A program made the position numbers and the translations under genes. A stretch of DNA of 64,000 nt. It comes from Peptostreptococcus canis. GTDB taxonomy: Bacteria > Bacillota > Clostridia > Peptostreptococcales > Peptostreptococcaceae. Position 1 is the stretch's first letter. Each line of letters opens with the position of its first letter. The stretch spans positions 263,769 through 327,768 of the forward strand of contig NZ_JABGBW010000001.1 in NCBI RefSeq assembly GCF_014229965.1, read 5' to 3'. Under the pieces are notes generated by a model. The model saw only the letters and a program-made list of their open reading frames with translations, did no database searches and was not told where the DNA came from. Of this stretch, positions 1-9,655 are shown one piece after another.

Positions 1-2
1 TT

Positions 3-566
3 ATGACATTAACATCATTAACGGCAGTAGTATCATTTGATGCAGTGGGTAGCATTTTGGTTCTTTCATTTTTTATAACACCTGCGGCAACGGCATATTT
101 GGTAGCAAAGGATTTAAAGAAAATGATATTATTAAGTACTGTTTTTTCTGTCATAAATTGTACCTTAGGAACTTTGTTAGCTGTACATTATAATGCATCA
201 ATGTCAGGAATGTGTGCTTTTATAGGAATGTTAGTGTATTTAGCTGTTGTGGTATTTAATAAAAAGGGAGCAGTTTCAAAATATATCAACAATAAAAAAA
301 TTCTCACAAGAGTCGTTAATGATATGTTTATTATTCATATAGGAAATCATATTAATGATGGTACAAATAAGCAGGAAAATAGGATTGATGGAATGTATAA
401 GCATTTCAATTGGAGCAAGGATGATATTGAAAAAACAGCTGATAGTTTACTTACAAAAGGATTGATAGAAATAGCCGATAATGAATATAAATTAACTGAG
501 CTGGGAGAAAAGCGATATAATTTTTTAAATGAGCATTATAAATTAAATAATGAGGGGGAAATTTAA
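3..566 (+). CDS. Metal ABC transporter permease, C-terminal part (5' end outside window)
   Basis: This is the C-terminal 187 residues of an ABC-3 family permease for Mn, Zn or Fe import; the open frame runs off the left edge, so the true start is not in the window. The first ~85 residues are hydrophobic membrane segments typical of the end of ZnuB/MntB/TroC-D permeases. They are followed by a soluble tail of ~100 residues that reads like a winged-helix domain of the DtxR C-terminal kind (helix-rich, ending in a KYNFL-type helix). Permeases with such a tail are known from Tro/Mnt-type operons. The stop codon overlaps by one base the start of the DtxR-family regulator, so the two are translationally coupled and the transporter is probably controlled by that regulator. 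Which metal is carried cannot be read from this fragment. Confidence 0.8.
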   Translation: MTLTSLTAVVSFDAVGSILVLSFFITPAATAYLVAKDLKKMILLSTVFSVINCTLGTLLAVHYNASMSGMCAFIGMLVYLAVVVFNKKGAVSKYINNKKILTRVVNDMFIIHIGNHINDGTNKQENRIDGMYKHFNWSKDDIEKTADSLLTKGLIEIADNEYKLTELGEKRYNFLNEHYKLNNEGEI

Positions 567-1213
567 TGAATTCAAGTTGGCAAGACTATATAACGGTAAT
601 TTTTGAGCTAAATGAACTTGGGTGTAATATTAATAATAAAATGATTTCAGAGAAACTTGATATATCACCTCCTTCCGTAACAGAAATGATAAAAAAATTA
701 AAATCGGAAGGATTGGTAGATGGTAGAAAAAGTAATTTATTTTTGACAGAAAAGGGAGTATTAGAAGCAAAAAAAATAATGTCAAAACATAGATTATGGG
801 AGTATTTTCTTAAAAATGAATTAGGATATGATTGGGGGGAAGTGCATGAAGAAGCAAAAGCCCTTCAGTATTCCACATCAGATAAATTGATGAATAGGCT
901 AAATAAATATTTGAAAGAACCTATCGCTTGTCCTCATGGTGGATATATTTTTATAAATAGTAATGATGATTATGATAAAAAATTGATTTCATTGTCGAAT
1001 GTAGATGAAGGAAACAGAGTGATGATAGAAAGGCTTGCAGATATAAAAGATTTATTGGAATATATGGATAGAAAAAAATTATCATTGGGAGACTTTATTT
1101 ACGTGGAAAAAATCGACAAATATGATGGAAGTATATTGATTAGAAAAGAGGATAAGTTGGAAGTTCAAATAGGTATAATTGCAGCCAAGGATATCTTTGT
1201 TTCTGAAATATAG
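566..1213 (+). CDS. DtxR/MntR-family metal-dependent transcriptional regulator
   Basis: A 215-residue metal-responsive repressor. Residues ~1-65 form the winged helix-turn-helix (recognition stretch around ISPPSVTEMIKKLKSEGLV). Residues ~70-130 are the dimerization and metal-binding domain, with the family motifs HRLWE and CPHGG; His, Glu and Cys here are the usual metal ligands. The last ~75 residues look like a FeoA/SH3-like domain, so it is of the longer IdeR/TroR type rather than short MntR. It is the last gene of the metal-transport operon, overlapping the permease stop by one base. By analogy with troABCDR it should repress this operon when Mn or Fe is plentiful. Metal specificity is inference only. 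Confidence 0.88.
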   Translation: MNSSWQDYITVIFELNELGCNINNKMISEKLDISPPSVTEMIKKLKSEGLVDGRKSNLFLTEKGVLEAKKIMSKHRLWEYFLKNELGYDWGEVHEEAKALQYSTSDKLMNRLNKYLKEPIACPHGGYIFINSNDDYDKKLISLSNVDEGNRVMIERLADIKDLLEYMDRKKLSLGDFIYVEKIDKYDGSILIRKEDKLEVQIGIIAAKDIFVSEI

Positions 1214-1285
1214 TTATTTTAGATAATTTGTAGATAAGTAGTATTTTAAATTCTTATGAATGAAAAAAATATTTATATTATATTA

Positions 1286-1320
1286 AAAGGGGCTTTTGAG
1301 TCAGCCCCTTTATTTTATAA
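1286..1320. terminator. Hairpin terminator between convergent genes
   Basis: A 9-bp stem (arms 1286-1294 and 1303-1311, core GGGGCT/AGCCCC) is followed by a T-rich run on the + strand. It lies between the regulator gene and the convergent FNT gene and can serve both. Confidence 0.75.
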
Positions 1321-1360
1321 ATTGTCTATTAATCTATTAACTAGTAAAAGTCCTATAAAT

Positions 1361-2128
1361 TTACTTAGTTTTGAAAGTGTATATAGAACAACCGACGAAA
1401 AATACACCTCCAATAATATTTCCTATTGTTGCTATGATCAGAGAATAAATAGCCTGTCCAAAAGTGATAGTAGTTATGTTTTTTGCAAATAGAGCTATAG
1501 AAAATACAGTCATATTTGCGATACTATGTTCGAACCCTGATACGACAAAAGTAAATAAACACATAATTATTAAAAGAATTTTTGCTGCATCATTTTGGGT
1601 TCTGGTTGTTATTAATACAGCAAGACAAACAATGAAGTTACAAAGAATAGCTCTTCCGAATAGCTGAAAAACTGGAATAGTGGCTTTCATTTTTGCTACT
1701 TCACCAAAAAACTCAGCTGATGGATTAGTGGAAACCAGTCCTGAAATAACAAAAATAATGGATAGTATTATAGCTCCTAATAAGTTGCCTATCCAACTAT
1801 ATATCCATACATTAATCAAGTCTGTAAAGCTTATTTTTTTATCAAGTTTTCCTATTGTCATAATGAGATTATTGCCGGTAAATAGTTCTGTTCCGGTAAA
1901 GATTACTAGTGTAAGAGCAATAGTAAAGGTTAATCCCATTATAAGTTTAGTAGCCGGACTCTCTGAAGTTGATATAAGAGCTCCGGAAATAAAAGAAGAT
2001 AAAACGCCAGTCCCTATAAAAGCACCTGCAAGGGCAGAAGATATGATATATGAAAATTTTCTGTTTTTGCAAAAATTTGCCTTATATACAGCGGCATTGC
2101 TAAGTTTGTCAATTGTTTCATTATACAT
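1361..2128 (-). CDS. Formate/nitrite transporter (FNT) family channel
   Basis: A 255-residue membrane protein of the FNT family, pentameric channels that move formate, nitrite or hydrosulfide. The family shows in about six hydrophobic helices, the broken-helix motif GTELFTGNNLIMTIG (usually TELFTGN), the NFIVCLAVLI helix, and GFEHSIANM, which carries the conserved central-pore histidine. Length is normal (250-280). It has its own upstream spacing and is convergent with the metal-regulator gene. In anaerobic clostridia such proteins often export formate (FocA) or HS- (Fnt3/HSC); the substrate here is not decidable from context because neither pyruvate-formate lyase nor sulfite reductase lies next to it. 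The siroheme operon 1 kb away would fit nitrite or sulfite chemistry only loosely. Confidence 0.88.
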   Translation of the reverse strand: MYNETIDKLSNAAVYKANFCKNRKFSYIISSALAGAFIGTGVLSSFISGALISTSESPATKLIMGLTFTIALTLVIFTGTELFTGNNLIMTIGKLDKKISFTDLINVWIYSWIGNLLGAIILSIIFVISGLVSTNPSAEFFGEVAKMKATIPVFQLFGRAILCNFIVCLAVLITTRTQNDAAKILLIIMCLFTFVVSGFEHSIANMTVFSIALFAKNITTITFGQAIYSLIIATIGNIIGGVFFVGCSIYTFKTK

Positions 2129-2298
2129 TTAATTCCTCCTTATAAAAAGCGAATATTTATTAAAAATAGTATAACATAATTCGATAAAAAACGTAAGTAT
2201 TGATTTAAAAGTAACAAAAATATCAAAAAACAAGATAAATTTTTATATTGTTTATATAAAAAACGAATAATATTATAAAAGTAGGAATAACTTAGATT

Positions 2299-2973
2299 CT
2301 ATATTTTTTTATTTGAATTTTTATGTAAAAAAATATAATATATTATATATGAAGCTACACTTAATAAACATAAAATAACGAGAATTAGTATTCCTACATG
2401 AAAAAAATATTTTTCAGGGAGTATATCTATTACTGGATCAGTATTATTATCAAATAACCAGTAATCATTTCTAAATAATATTTTATGAAATATTTCAAAG
2501 CTTTTAGAGAAATTTATCAAAAATGGGAGCAATAATACAATAGGAAAAACAATTATCTGTATTGAAACTTCTCTAAAAATTTTATAATATTTTTTTTTGT
2601 AGCAAGACACAGCTCCTATCACTGATGTGATAAGAAGTACAAAACTAAGTTTTATAAGAATTTGTATTATATTTCTGACTTCAATAAAGTGTAATTTTCC
2701 GTATAATGAAGATGGAAAATCAGGAATATCAAATGTAGAGTCTTTAAATGACATTGTGAAGTCAATTATATAGTTGTAATTGCGTATAAGTATTTCTTTA
2801 GAAAAATTGCTGTACAAGTCTATATTTAAAAAATCTATATCAAAATAATAAAGATGTTTAAAAGAAAATGTAAATAAAATTGTCAGTATCACTAGAAATA
2901 TAGAAATAGTGTTTTTCATAAAAAATGCCATACTAAAATATTTTTTGCTTATATTATTTATATTGGTTTTCAA
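2299..2973 (-). CDS. DUF1461 / TIGR01906-type integral membrane protein
   Basis: A 224-residue membrane protein of unknown function. It has an N-terminal membrane segment (~18-40), an extracytoplasmic stretch, then segments near 107-125, 135-155 and 193-215. The stretch ILFRNDYWLFDNNTDPVI followed by DILPEKYFFH is the family signature of the DUF1461 / TIGR01906 proteins common in Firmicutes and Actinobacteria. It stands alone on the minus strand, with AT-rich DNA on both sides, and shares no operon with the divergent hemC. No function is assigned to the family. Confidence 0.75.
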   Translation of the reverse strand: MKTNINNISKKYFSMAFFMKNTISIFLVILTILFTFSFKHLYYFDIDFLNIDLYSNFSKEILIRNYNYIIDFTMSFKDSTFDIPDFPSSLYGKLHFIEVRNIIQILIKLSFVLLITSVIGAVSCYKKKYYKIFREVSIQIIVFPIVLLLPFLINFSKSFEIFHKILFRNDYWLFDNNTDPVIDILPEKYFFHVGILILVILCLLSVASYIIYYIFLHKNSNKKI

Positions 2974-3136
2974 AATTTTCCTCCATGTTTATAAAAATAT
3001 TACTATTTATTATACACTAAAATGTGATAAAAAGAGTCCATTATTTATTAATAATCTATAGAAGTGTATAAATTTGTAATAACAAATGAAAAAGTGATAA
3101 AATAAGTAATGGCAGATGAATATATAATATATTAAG

Positions 3137-3165
3137 TTGATGAAGATAAGGATATATATTATTAT
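3137..3165 (+). promoter_or_regulatory. Promoter for the hemC operon
   Basis: TTGATG at 3137-3142, a 17-bp spacer, then TATTAT at 3160-3165, about 65 bp ahead of the hemC start. Spacing is ideal for a sigma-A type promoter. Confidence 0.5.
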
Positions 3166-3232
3166 AGAGTAGTCCGTATTTAATAAAAAATATTAATTAT
3201 AATTTAAGGATTAAATAAAAAAGGGGTAGTAT

Positions 3233-4162
3233 ATGAGATTAATTGTAGGTACTAGAGGTAGTGAACTTGCTATAATTCAAACTGATATAGTTATAGATAA
3301 AATAAGAAATCTTTATCCTGATATAGAGATAGAAAAGAAAATAATTATTACTAAAGGTGATAAAGTATTGGATAGAGCGCTTGATAAAATAGGAGATAAG
3401 GGTATTTTTGTTTCCGAGATTGAAAAACAAATATTATCTGGTGAGATAGATTTTGCCGTTCATAGTTTAAAAGATATGCCTACTATTATCTCAGAAGGGC
3501 TCTTGCTTACAAAGACTCCCAACCGTGCAAATCCGGCAGATATTTTGGTTTTAAATTCAAAGTATAATATGAATCATGATGAAATTCATGACTGGTTAAA
3601 AAATTCAAAAAATATAAAAATAGCAACTGGAAGCAAAAGAAGGATTAGTCAGTTATTGAAAATAAATCCCGGTATAGAAGTTCCTTTAATCAGAGGAAAT
3701 ATAAATACTAGAATAAAAAAAATGGAATTGGAAGATTTTGATGGTATAGTGATTGCTGCAGCCGGTATTGAAAGGTTAGGGTTGGAAAAAAAATTAAAAA
3801 TATACTATTTTGATTATGATGAGATGATACCATCTCCAGGGCAGGGTGCCTTGGCTATAGAAATAAGAGAAAATGACAGCTTTTTAAGAAAAATATGTGA
3901 TGAAATTGCGGATTTGGAAAGTGATATAGGAGTAATTGCTGAAAGAAGTTTTATTAAAAGTATAGATGGAGGATGTCATATGCCGGTAGGTGCAATTTCA
4001 GAAATAGATGGTGATATTTTGAGGTTAAGAGCTATGTATGGGGATAGTGAATGTAAAAATATTGTCTCTGCAAAACTTGAGGGCAAAAAAGTTGATGCGG
4101 TTGAAATTGGAAATGAATTGGCAAAAATATTATATAAAAAATTGCACGATAAAGAGAGGTAA
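3233..4162 (+). CDS. hemC: Hydroxymethylbilane synthase (porphobilinogen deaminase)
   Basis: A 309-residue enzyme that joins four porphobilinogen molecules into hydroxymethylbilane. It starts with the diagnostic VGTRGSELAIIQTD and carries KDMPT, the Arg-rich TGSKRRISQL and IPSPGQGALAIE blocks of the family. The dipyrromethane cofactor cysteine lies in SIDGGCHMPVGA. Full length compared with family members (~310). A GGGG-containing ribosome site lies just before the ATG. It is first in a four-gene cluster for siroheme or corrin synthesis, followed after 6 bp by the cobA-hemD fusion. Confidence 0.95.
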   Translation: MRLIVGTRGSELAIIQTDIVIDKIRNLYPDIEIEKKIIITKGDKVLDRALDKIGDKGIFVSEIEKQILSGEIDFAVHSLKDMPTIISEGLLLTKTPNRANPADILVLNSKYNMNHDEIHDWLKNSKNIKIATGSKRRISQLLKINPGIEVPLIRGNINTRIKKMELEDFDGIVIAAAGIERLGLEKKLKIYYFDYDEMIPSPGQGALAIEIRENDSFLRKICDEIADLESDIGVIAERSFIKSIDGGCHMPVGAISEIDGDILRLRAMYGDSECKNIVSAKLEGKKVDAVEIGNELAKILYKKLHDKER

Positions 4163-4168
4163 TATCTA

Positions 4169-5686
4169 ATGATGTCTAAAGTGTATTTAGTAGGTGCTGG
4201 TCCGGGAGACAGGGGCTTGATTACCATAAAAGGTTTGGAATGTTTAAAGAAAGCGGATGTAATTATTTATGATAGATTGGTCAATAAAGAATTGCTGGAT
4301 TATAGAAAAAAAGAATGTGAACTATTTTTTGTTGGAAAAGAATCCAGTAACCACATTTTACCACAAAATGAAATAAATCACAAAATCTTAGAAGAGGCAA
4401 AACAAGGAAAAATAGTTGTGAGGCTTAAAGGAGGCGATCCCTACGTTTTTGGCAGAGGTGGAGAAGAGGCAGAAATACTTTATGATAATGATGTTGATTT
4501 TGAGGTTGTTCCAGGTGTTACCTCAGCTATTGGTGGATTAGCCTATGCAGGTATTCCAGTTACTCATAGAGACTATGCATCTTCATTTCATGTTGTAACA
4601 GGACATTCAAAATATGATGATAACCTTGATATAAATTGGCCTGCTCTTGCGAAAGAAAAGGGAACAGTTATTTTTTTAATGGGTATTGGAAATATAAAGC
4701 ATATAACTAAAATGTTGATTGAAAATGGTAGAGATCCTAATACACCTGTAGCTTTTGTTTCCTGGGCGACAAAATATGATCAAAAAACAGTAAAATCCAG
4801 CTTAGAAAAAGCATATTTACTTGTGGAAGAAAAAAAAGTAAAGTCGCCTGCATTATTTGTTGTCGGAGAGGTTGTGGCTCTTACTAAAAAATTAGGTTTT
4901 TTTGAAAAAAGGCCACTTTTTGGAAAATCAATAGCAATTACCAGAACTAGAGCAAAAAATAGTGAATTGAGATATAAATTAGAAAATTTAGGAGCTAGAG
5001 TGATTGAAATACCGACTATACAAATTGAAGGAATTGAAGTAGAAAAAGAATATTTAAAAAAAATGATAAAAAATAATGATTATATAGCATTCACGAGTCA
5101 ACATTCAGTTAAATATTTTTTTAATGCACTTAGAAAACATCGGATAGATAAAAGAATACTGGCGGGTTCAAAAATTTGCAGCATTGGAGAAGCTACCACT
5201 TCAGAAATAGAAGGAAAGGATATATACCCGGATATTATTGCCGATAATTTTTATGCGAACTCACTTGCTGACAAAATTATAGATGATATAAAAATTAACG
5301 GAAATAACAGGATAATGTATCCATGTTCTGAAATAGCACCTGGTGATTTTGAGGAAAAATTGAATGAAAATGGGGCTGTAGTCCATAGGTTGAATATTTA
5401 TTCTAATAAGGTAAATTTAGCAGCAAAGGAAGAGGTCATAAATATATTTGAAAATGATAAAATAGATTATATTACATTTACAAGTTCATCTACTTTCAAT
5501 AATTTGGTAGAACTGATTGGAAAAGAAAATATAGAAAAATTGAAAATGATAAAAAAAGTATCTATTGGGAGTATTACCAGCAAAAATATGACGTATAGTG
5601 GTATTAATCCCGATTTGGAGTCGGATAAAGCGAATATAAACTCCTTGGTAGATATAATATTATCTGATGTAGAGAAAAATTTTTAA
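4169..5686 (+). CDS. cobA-hemD: Uroporphyrinogen-III C-methyltransferase / uroporphyrinogen-III synthase fusion
   Basis: A 505-residue two-domain enzyme. Residues ~1-245 are SUMT (CobA), the SAM-dependent methylase making precorrin-2, with [34 protein letters not shown] and [11 protein letters not shown]-type motifs. Residues ~250-505 are uroporphyrinogen-III synthase (HemD), starting at [19 protein letters not shown] and including the [11 protein letters not shown] and [10 protein letters not shown] segments. The fused order CobA-HemD is common in Firmicutes. It sits 6 bp after hemC and 28 bp before hemB, so product is passed along in the order of the operon. The fusion commits uroporphyrinogen III towards precorrin-2 (siroheme, B12) rather than protoheme. 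Confidence 0.94.
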   Translation: MMSKVYLVGAGPGDRGLITIKGLECLKKADVIIYDRLVNKELLDYRKKECELFFVGKESSNHILPQNEINHKILEEAKQGKIVVRLKGGDPYVFGRGGEEAEILYDNDVDFEVVPGVTSAIGGLAYAGIPVTHRDYASSFHVVTGHSKYDDNLDINWPALAKEKGTVIFLMGIGNIKHITKMLIENGRDPNTPVAFVSWATKYDQKTVKSSLEKAYLLVEEKKVKSPALFVVGEVVALTKKLGFFEKRPLFGKSIAITRTRAKNSELRYKLENLGARVIEIPTIQIEGIEVEKEYLKKMIKNNDYIAFTSQHSVKYFFNALRKHRIDKRILAGSKICSIGEATTSEIEGKDIYPDIIADNFYANSLADKIIDDIKINGNNRIMYPCSEIAPGDFEEKLNENGAVVHRLNIYSNKVNLAAKEEVINIFENDKIDYITFTSSSTFNNLVELIGKENIEKLKMIKKVSIGSITSKNMTYSGINPDLESDKANINSLVDIILSDVEKNF

Positions 5687-5714
5687 AAATAAAAATGGAA
5701 GAGAAGGAATAAGA

Positions 5715-6680
5715 ATGAGAAGGCCTAGAAGATTAAGAAAGAATAATTCAATAAGAAGTTTGGTAAGAGAAACAAGATTATCTATGAAGGATTTTGTATA
5801 TCCAATATTTGTTGTTGAGGGAGAAAAAATAAAAAGAGAAATAAAAAGCATGCCGGGCGTATATCATTTTTCAATAGATAAGTTAAAAGAAGAAGTAGAA
5901 GAAATAGTTAATTGTGGAATTAAAAGCATAATGATCTTTGGTGTTACTAAAGATAAGGATTGGTGTGCAAGTTCCGGTTTTAAAGATGATGGTATAGTTC
6001 AAAGAGCTATAAGAGAAATAAAAAAAGTAAATAAAGAGTTAGTGATTATTACCGATGTCTGTATGTGTGAGTATACTGATCACGGTCACTGTGGAATTAT
6101 AGATAATAATGGTTATGTAGATAATGATAAAAGTCTAAAATTTTTGTCAAAAATTGCATTGAGTCATGCAATAGCAGGTGCAGATATGGTGGCTCCGTCC
6201 GATATGATGGATGGAAGAGTGAGAGCAATTAGAGAGACCTTAGATAAAAACGGATATGTGAATGTAGGAATTATGGCATATAGTGCGAAATATGCATCTA
6301 ATTTTTACGGTCCATTTCGAGAAGCTGCTGAATCAGCACCATCTTTTGGAGATAGAAAAACATATCAAATGGATTCATCAAATTATAAAGAAGCTATGTT
6401 GGAATGTGAATATGATATTCAGGAAGGTGCAGATATTATAATGATAAAGCCAGCACTTTCGTATTTGGATGTGATAAAAGGAGCAAGTGAGATTTTTGAT
6501 GTGCCTCTAGCTGCATATAATGTAAGTGGAGAATATTCTATGCTTAAACTTGCGGTAAAAAAAGGACTGTTAAAAGAGGACGTAATATACGAATCAATTA
6601 TGTCAATAAAAAGAGCCGGTGCAAATATTATAATTACATATTTTGCAAAAGACATGGCAAAGTATATAGATAGATATTAG
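5715..6680 (+). CDS. hemB: Delta-aminolevulinic acid dehydratase (porphobilinogen synthase)
   Basis: A 321-residue enzyme condensing two 5-aminolevulinate molecules into porphobilinogen. Visible landmarks are [16 protein letters not shown] at the N-terminus, the zinc site [15 protein letters not shown] with three cysteines, the Schiff-base lysine regions [14 protein letters not shown] and [10 protein letters not shown], and YNVSGEYSM near the C-terminus. Length is normal. It lies in the middle of the tetrapyrrole cluster, 28 bp after the cobA-hemD stop, and is followed by a Met8-like gene after a clear GGAGG site. The substrate-making genes hemA and hemL are not in this operon. Confidence 0.95.
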   Translation: MRRPRRLRKNNSIRSLVRETRLSMKDFVYPIFVVEGEKIKREIKSMPGVYHFSIDKLKEEVEEIVNCGIKSIMIFGVTKDKDWCASSGFKDDGIVQRAIREIKKVNKELVIITDVCMCEYTDHGHCGIIDNNGYVDNDKSLKFLSKIALSHAIAGADMVAPSDMMDGRVRAIRETLDKNGYVNVGIMAYSAKYASNFYGPFREAAESAPSFGDRKTYQMDSSNYKEAMLECEYDIQEGADIIMIKPALSYLDVIKGASEIFDVPLAAYNVSGEYSMLKLAVKKGLLKEDVIYESIMSIKRAGANIIITYFAKDMAKYIDRY

Positions 6681-6689
6681 GAGGAAGCA

Positions 6690-7148
6690 ATGTTTTATCC
6701 TATAATGGTGGATTTAGAAAAACTGAATATACTTGTAATCGGTGGTGGAAAAATATCATATAGAAAAGTTTATTCAATGATTGGCTATGTAGAAAAAATT
6801 ATCATTATTTCACCGGAATTTATAGATGATTTTCTGGAACTGGAGAAAAAGTTTGAAGGTGTCATTTTGATTAAGAAAAAGGTTGAATATGTGGATATTG
6901 ACAATATGGATTTAGTTTTTGCGGCCACAGATAATACCGAATTAAATAGCAGTATTAGTGAGTATTGTAAGAATAAAAAAATATTAATAAATTCTGTAGA
7001 TAATCATAAAAATTCTAATTTTATTAACATGGCCTTTTTTGAAACGAAATATGATAGTAATGATATAATAGTAAGTGTATCTTGCCTGGGCAAAAATCCA
7101 GCAATTTTAAAAAGGATAAAAAATAAGTTGAAATATTTTTTTGAATAG
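6690..7148 (+). CDS. Precorrin-2 dehydrogenase / sirohydrochlorin ferrochelatase-like (Met8/CysG-N type)
   Basis: A 152-residue protein of the siroheme synthase N-terminal family. It opens with FYPIMVDLEKLNILVIGGGK, the NAD-binding Rossmann glycine motif, and carries DLVFAATDNTELN, the region with the catalytic aspartate in Met8/CysG. It oxidizes precorrin-2 to sirohydrochlorin; whether it also inserts iron cannot be told, and at 152 residues it is shorter than Met8 or the ~200-residue Firmicutes homologues, lacking most of the C-terminal helical part. It begins 9 bp after hemB behind AGGAGG and closes the operon. Confidence 0.85.
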   Translation: MFYPIMVDLEKLNILVIGGGKISYRKVYSMIGYVEKIIIISPEFIDDFLELEKKFEGVILIKKKVEYVDIDNMDLVFAATDNTELNSSISEYCKNKKILINSVDNHKNSNFINMAFFETKYDSNDIIVSVSCLGKNPAILKRIKNKLKYFFE

Positions 7149-7220
7149 AGATTGAAAACATGAAATATCTATGTATTATGTAAGTTAGATTGTGTAAGTT
7201 GAATGACAAGGAGTATTATT

Positions 7221-9560
7221 ATGTATATTGATGATTTAAATCCTGCTCAAAAACAGGCTGTAGAAAAAACGGAAGGCCCCGTACTTATTTTAGCAGGAGC
7301 AGGTTCGGGCAAAACAAAAGTTTTGACAACCAGAATTGCCTATCTGGTAGAGGATAAAAATGTGAATCCGGGTAATATACTTGCTATTACATTTACAAAT
7401 AAAGCAGCTAATGAAATGCGTGAGAGAGTTGAAAATATGGTTGGGGAAAGTTCACATGATATGTGGATCTCTACATTTCATTCTTGTTGTGTCAAGATAT
7501 TAAGAAAAGATATTAATAAAATAGGTTATAATAGAAGTTTCGTTATCTATGATGCTTCAGACCAGATAACACTTGTAAAAGAATGTATAAAAGAATTAGA
7601 TCTTAATGATAAGAAATTTGAACCAAAATCCATTATTTCTACAATATCATCTGCAAAAGACAAGCTTATGGATCCAAAAGAGTTTGCAAGACAGGCAGGT
7701 ACAGATTTTTGGCTAAAAACAGTAGCGGAAGTCTATGCTATTTATCAGGAACGTTTAATTAGAAGTAGTGCTTTAGATTTTGATGATTTGATATTCAAGA
7801 CAGTAGAATTATTAAAAACAAATGAAGATGTATTGAATTTTTATAGAGGAAAATTTAGATACATAATGGTCGATGAATATCAGGATACTTCAAGAGCCCA
7901 ATACGAGCTTGTGAAGATGCTGGCAATGGGACACCAGAACATATGTGTAGTTGGGGATGATGATCAGAGTATATATGGCTGGAGAGGTGCTGATATAAGA
8001 AATATACTGGAATTTGAAAAAGATTATGATAATGTATTTGTAGTTAAGTTGGAACAGAATTACAGATCCACGCAAATAATTTTGGATACCGCTAACTATC
8101 TAATTGCAAATAATACAGAAAGAAAAAAGAAAAAACTTTGGAGTGATAAAAAAGATGGAAAACCCGTCAAAGTAAAGCTCTTAAAAAATGAAGTAGAAGA
8201 AGCTAATTATGTTGTAAACGAAATATATGAAAATTCTATGGAAACTGGAAGAAATTTTAGCGAATATGCAGTATTATACAGGGCAAATGCTCAGGCAAGA
8301 GCAGTGGAAGATGCATTGAATAGATTTCAAATACCTTATAATATATATGGAGGCACGAAGTTCTATGAAAGAAAAGAAATAAAGGACTTAATTGCATATC
8401 TGAGAGTGATAGTAAATCCTCAAGATGATATATCCGTTAAGAGAATAATAAATGTTCCTAGAAGAGGAATAGGTTTAAAGACTATTGAAAAACTTGAAGA
8501 TAGAGCAAGTATGATGAAAGAGAGTCTGTACTCTGTTCTTTTAGATGTAGATAACAATTCTGATATTTCTACAAAATCAAAGAAAGGAATAAATGAATTT
8601 GTAGATTTGATAGGAATATTCAGATCCATTTCTGATGGTTATCCACCTAGTATTATGGTGGATAAAATACTGGAGATGACAGGATATTTAGCTGAATTAG
8701 AGGCACAAAAGCTAAAAAATGAAAAATTACAAAATGGAAAATCTGAGGAAGCACAAGACAGGATAGACAATCTACAAGAGTTTAAATCTATCGCTATAGA
8801 ATATGAAAAAAGAGATGATGGCAGTGAGGAAGTAAAAAATTTAAGTGATTTTTTAGCCAATATATCTCTTTCAAGTGATATGGATGATGAAAATTCTAAG
8901 GAAATGGAAAAAGTATCTTTGATGACAATGCATTCGTCAAAAGGTTTAGAGTTTCCAGTAGTTTTTATAGTTGGTATGGAGGAAAAAGTATTTCCTATAG
9001 CTAGAGCGATTTCCAGTCTGAATGATTCTGATATAGAAGAGGAGCGAAGGCTTTGCTATGTAGGAATAACAAGGGCTATGAGAGAGTTATATCTAACACA
9101 TACAGCAAGTAGAACTCTTTATGGTAAGACTAATGTGAATTTAAAGTCCAGATTTTTGAAAGAGCTTCCCGATGATAGTATTGAAATTTTAGATTCCACT
9201 ATAAAACCGGTAGAATATGCAGGAAAAGACTACAGCTTACTTCAAAATTATGCACAAAAATATAAAAATTCAATGAGTGTGAATAAGGCCAAAGAAATAG
9301 GTGCTAGAATACTTGATAATAAAAATGAAATACAAATAGATCAGGATGTTGATATTAAGCGTAGTGAAGGAAAAGGGGCAGATTCGTATAATGTAGAAAG
9401 TATTCCAAAGGTAAAAAAAGGTACTATAATAAACCATCCGAGTTTTGGTGAAGGGGCAGTAATATCAAAATTAGGAGGAGAGATTACAGTAGCTTTTAAT
9501 AAAAAAGGTGTGAAAAAGATAAATTTGGAATATACAACTATAAAAGTATTGAAATATTAG
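7221..9560 (+). CDS. pcrA: ATP-dependent DNA helicase PcrA (UvrD family)
   Basis: A 779-residue superfamily 1A 3'-5' DNA helicase for excision repair and rolling-circle replication. Motifs in order: LNPAQKQAVE (Q motif), AGAGSGKTKVL (Walker A), TFTNKAANEM (Ia), YIMVDEYQDTS (II), VVGDDDQSIYGWRGAD (III), LEQNYRST (IV), MTMHSSKGLEFPVVF (V), EERRLCYVGITRA (VI). The last ~60 residues (GTIINHPSFGEGAVISKLGG) match the PcrA C-terminal Tudor-like domain. The ATG at 7221 is chosen over an in-frame one at 7203 because AAGGAG lies between them, 7 bp before 7221. No ligA or pcrB neighbours. A smaller paralogue is at 43.2 kb. Confidence 0.93.
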   Translation: MYIDDLNPAQKQAVEKTEGPVLILAGAGSGKTKVLTTRIAYLVEDKNVNPGNILAITFTNKAANEMRERVENMVGESSHDMWISTFHSCCVKILRKDINKIGYNRSFVIYDASDQITLVKECIKELDLNDKKFEPKSIISTISSAKDKLMDPKEFARQAGTDFWLKTVAEVYAIYQERLIRSSALDFDDLIFKTVELLKTNEDVLNFYRGKFRYIMVDEYQDTSRAQYELVKMLAMGHQNICVVGDDDQSIYGWRGADIRNILEFEKDYDNVFVVKLEQNYRSTQIILDTANYLIANNTERKKKKLWSDKKDGKPVKVKLLKNEVEEANYVVNEIYENSMETGRNFSEYAVLYRANAQARAVEDALNRFQIPYNIYGGTKFYERKEIKDLIAYLRVIVNPQDDISVKRIINVPRRGIGLKTIEKLEDRASMMKESLYSVLLDVDNNSDISTKSKKGINEFVDLIGIFRSISDGYPPSIMVDKILEMTGYLAELEAQKLKNEKLQNGKSEEAQDRIDNLQEFKSIAIEYEKRDDGSEEVKNLSDFLANISLSSDMDDENSKEMEKVSLMTMHSSKGLEFPVVFIVGMEEKVFPIARAISSLNDSDIEEERRLCYVGITRAMRELYLTHTASRTLYGKTNVNLKSRFLKELPDDSIEILDSTIKPVEYAGKDYSLLQNYAQKYKNSMSVNKAKEIGARILDNKNEIQIDQDVDIKRSEGKGADSYNVESIPKVKKGTIINHPSFGEGAVISKLGGEITVAFNKKGVKKINLEYTTIKVLKY

Positions 9561-9655
9561 TATAATTAAAGTGCATTGAAAACAACTTGTAATATGGAAA
9601 ATTATGAGAATGTATGAGAGTATATATTCAAAAAAGCATTATACGGAGGTGTGAG

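Noticed and set aside
1256-1492. 78-residue frame on the + strand
   Set aside because: It spans a terminator hairpin and runs antisense into the FNT gene; no ribosome site and no domain.
1464-2132. Two + strand frames (67 and 150 residues)
   Set aside because: Both are antisense to the FNT gene, whose protein has clear family motifs.
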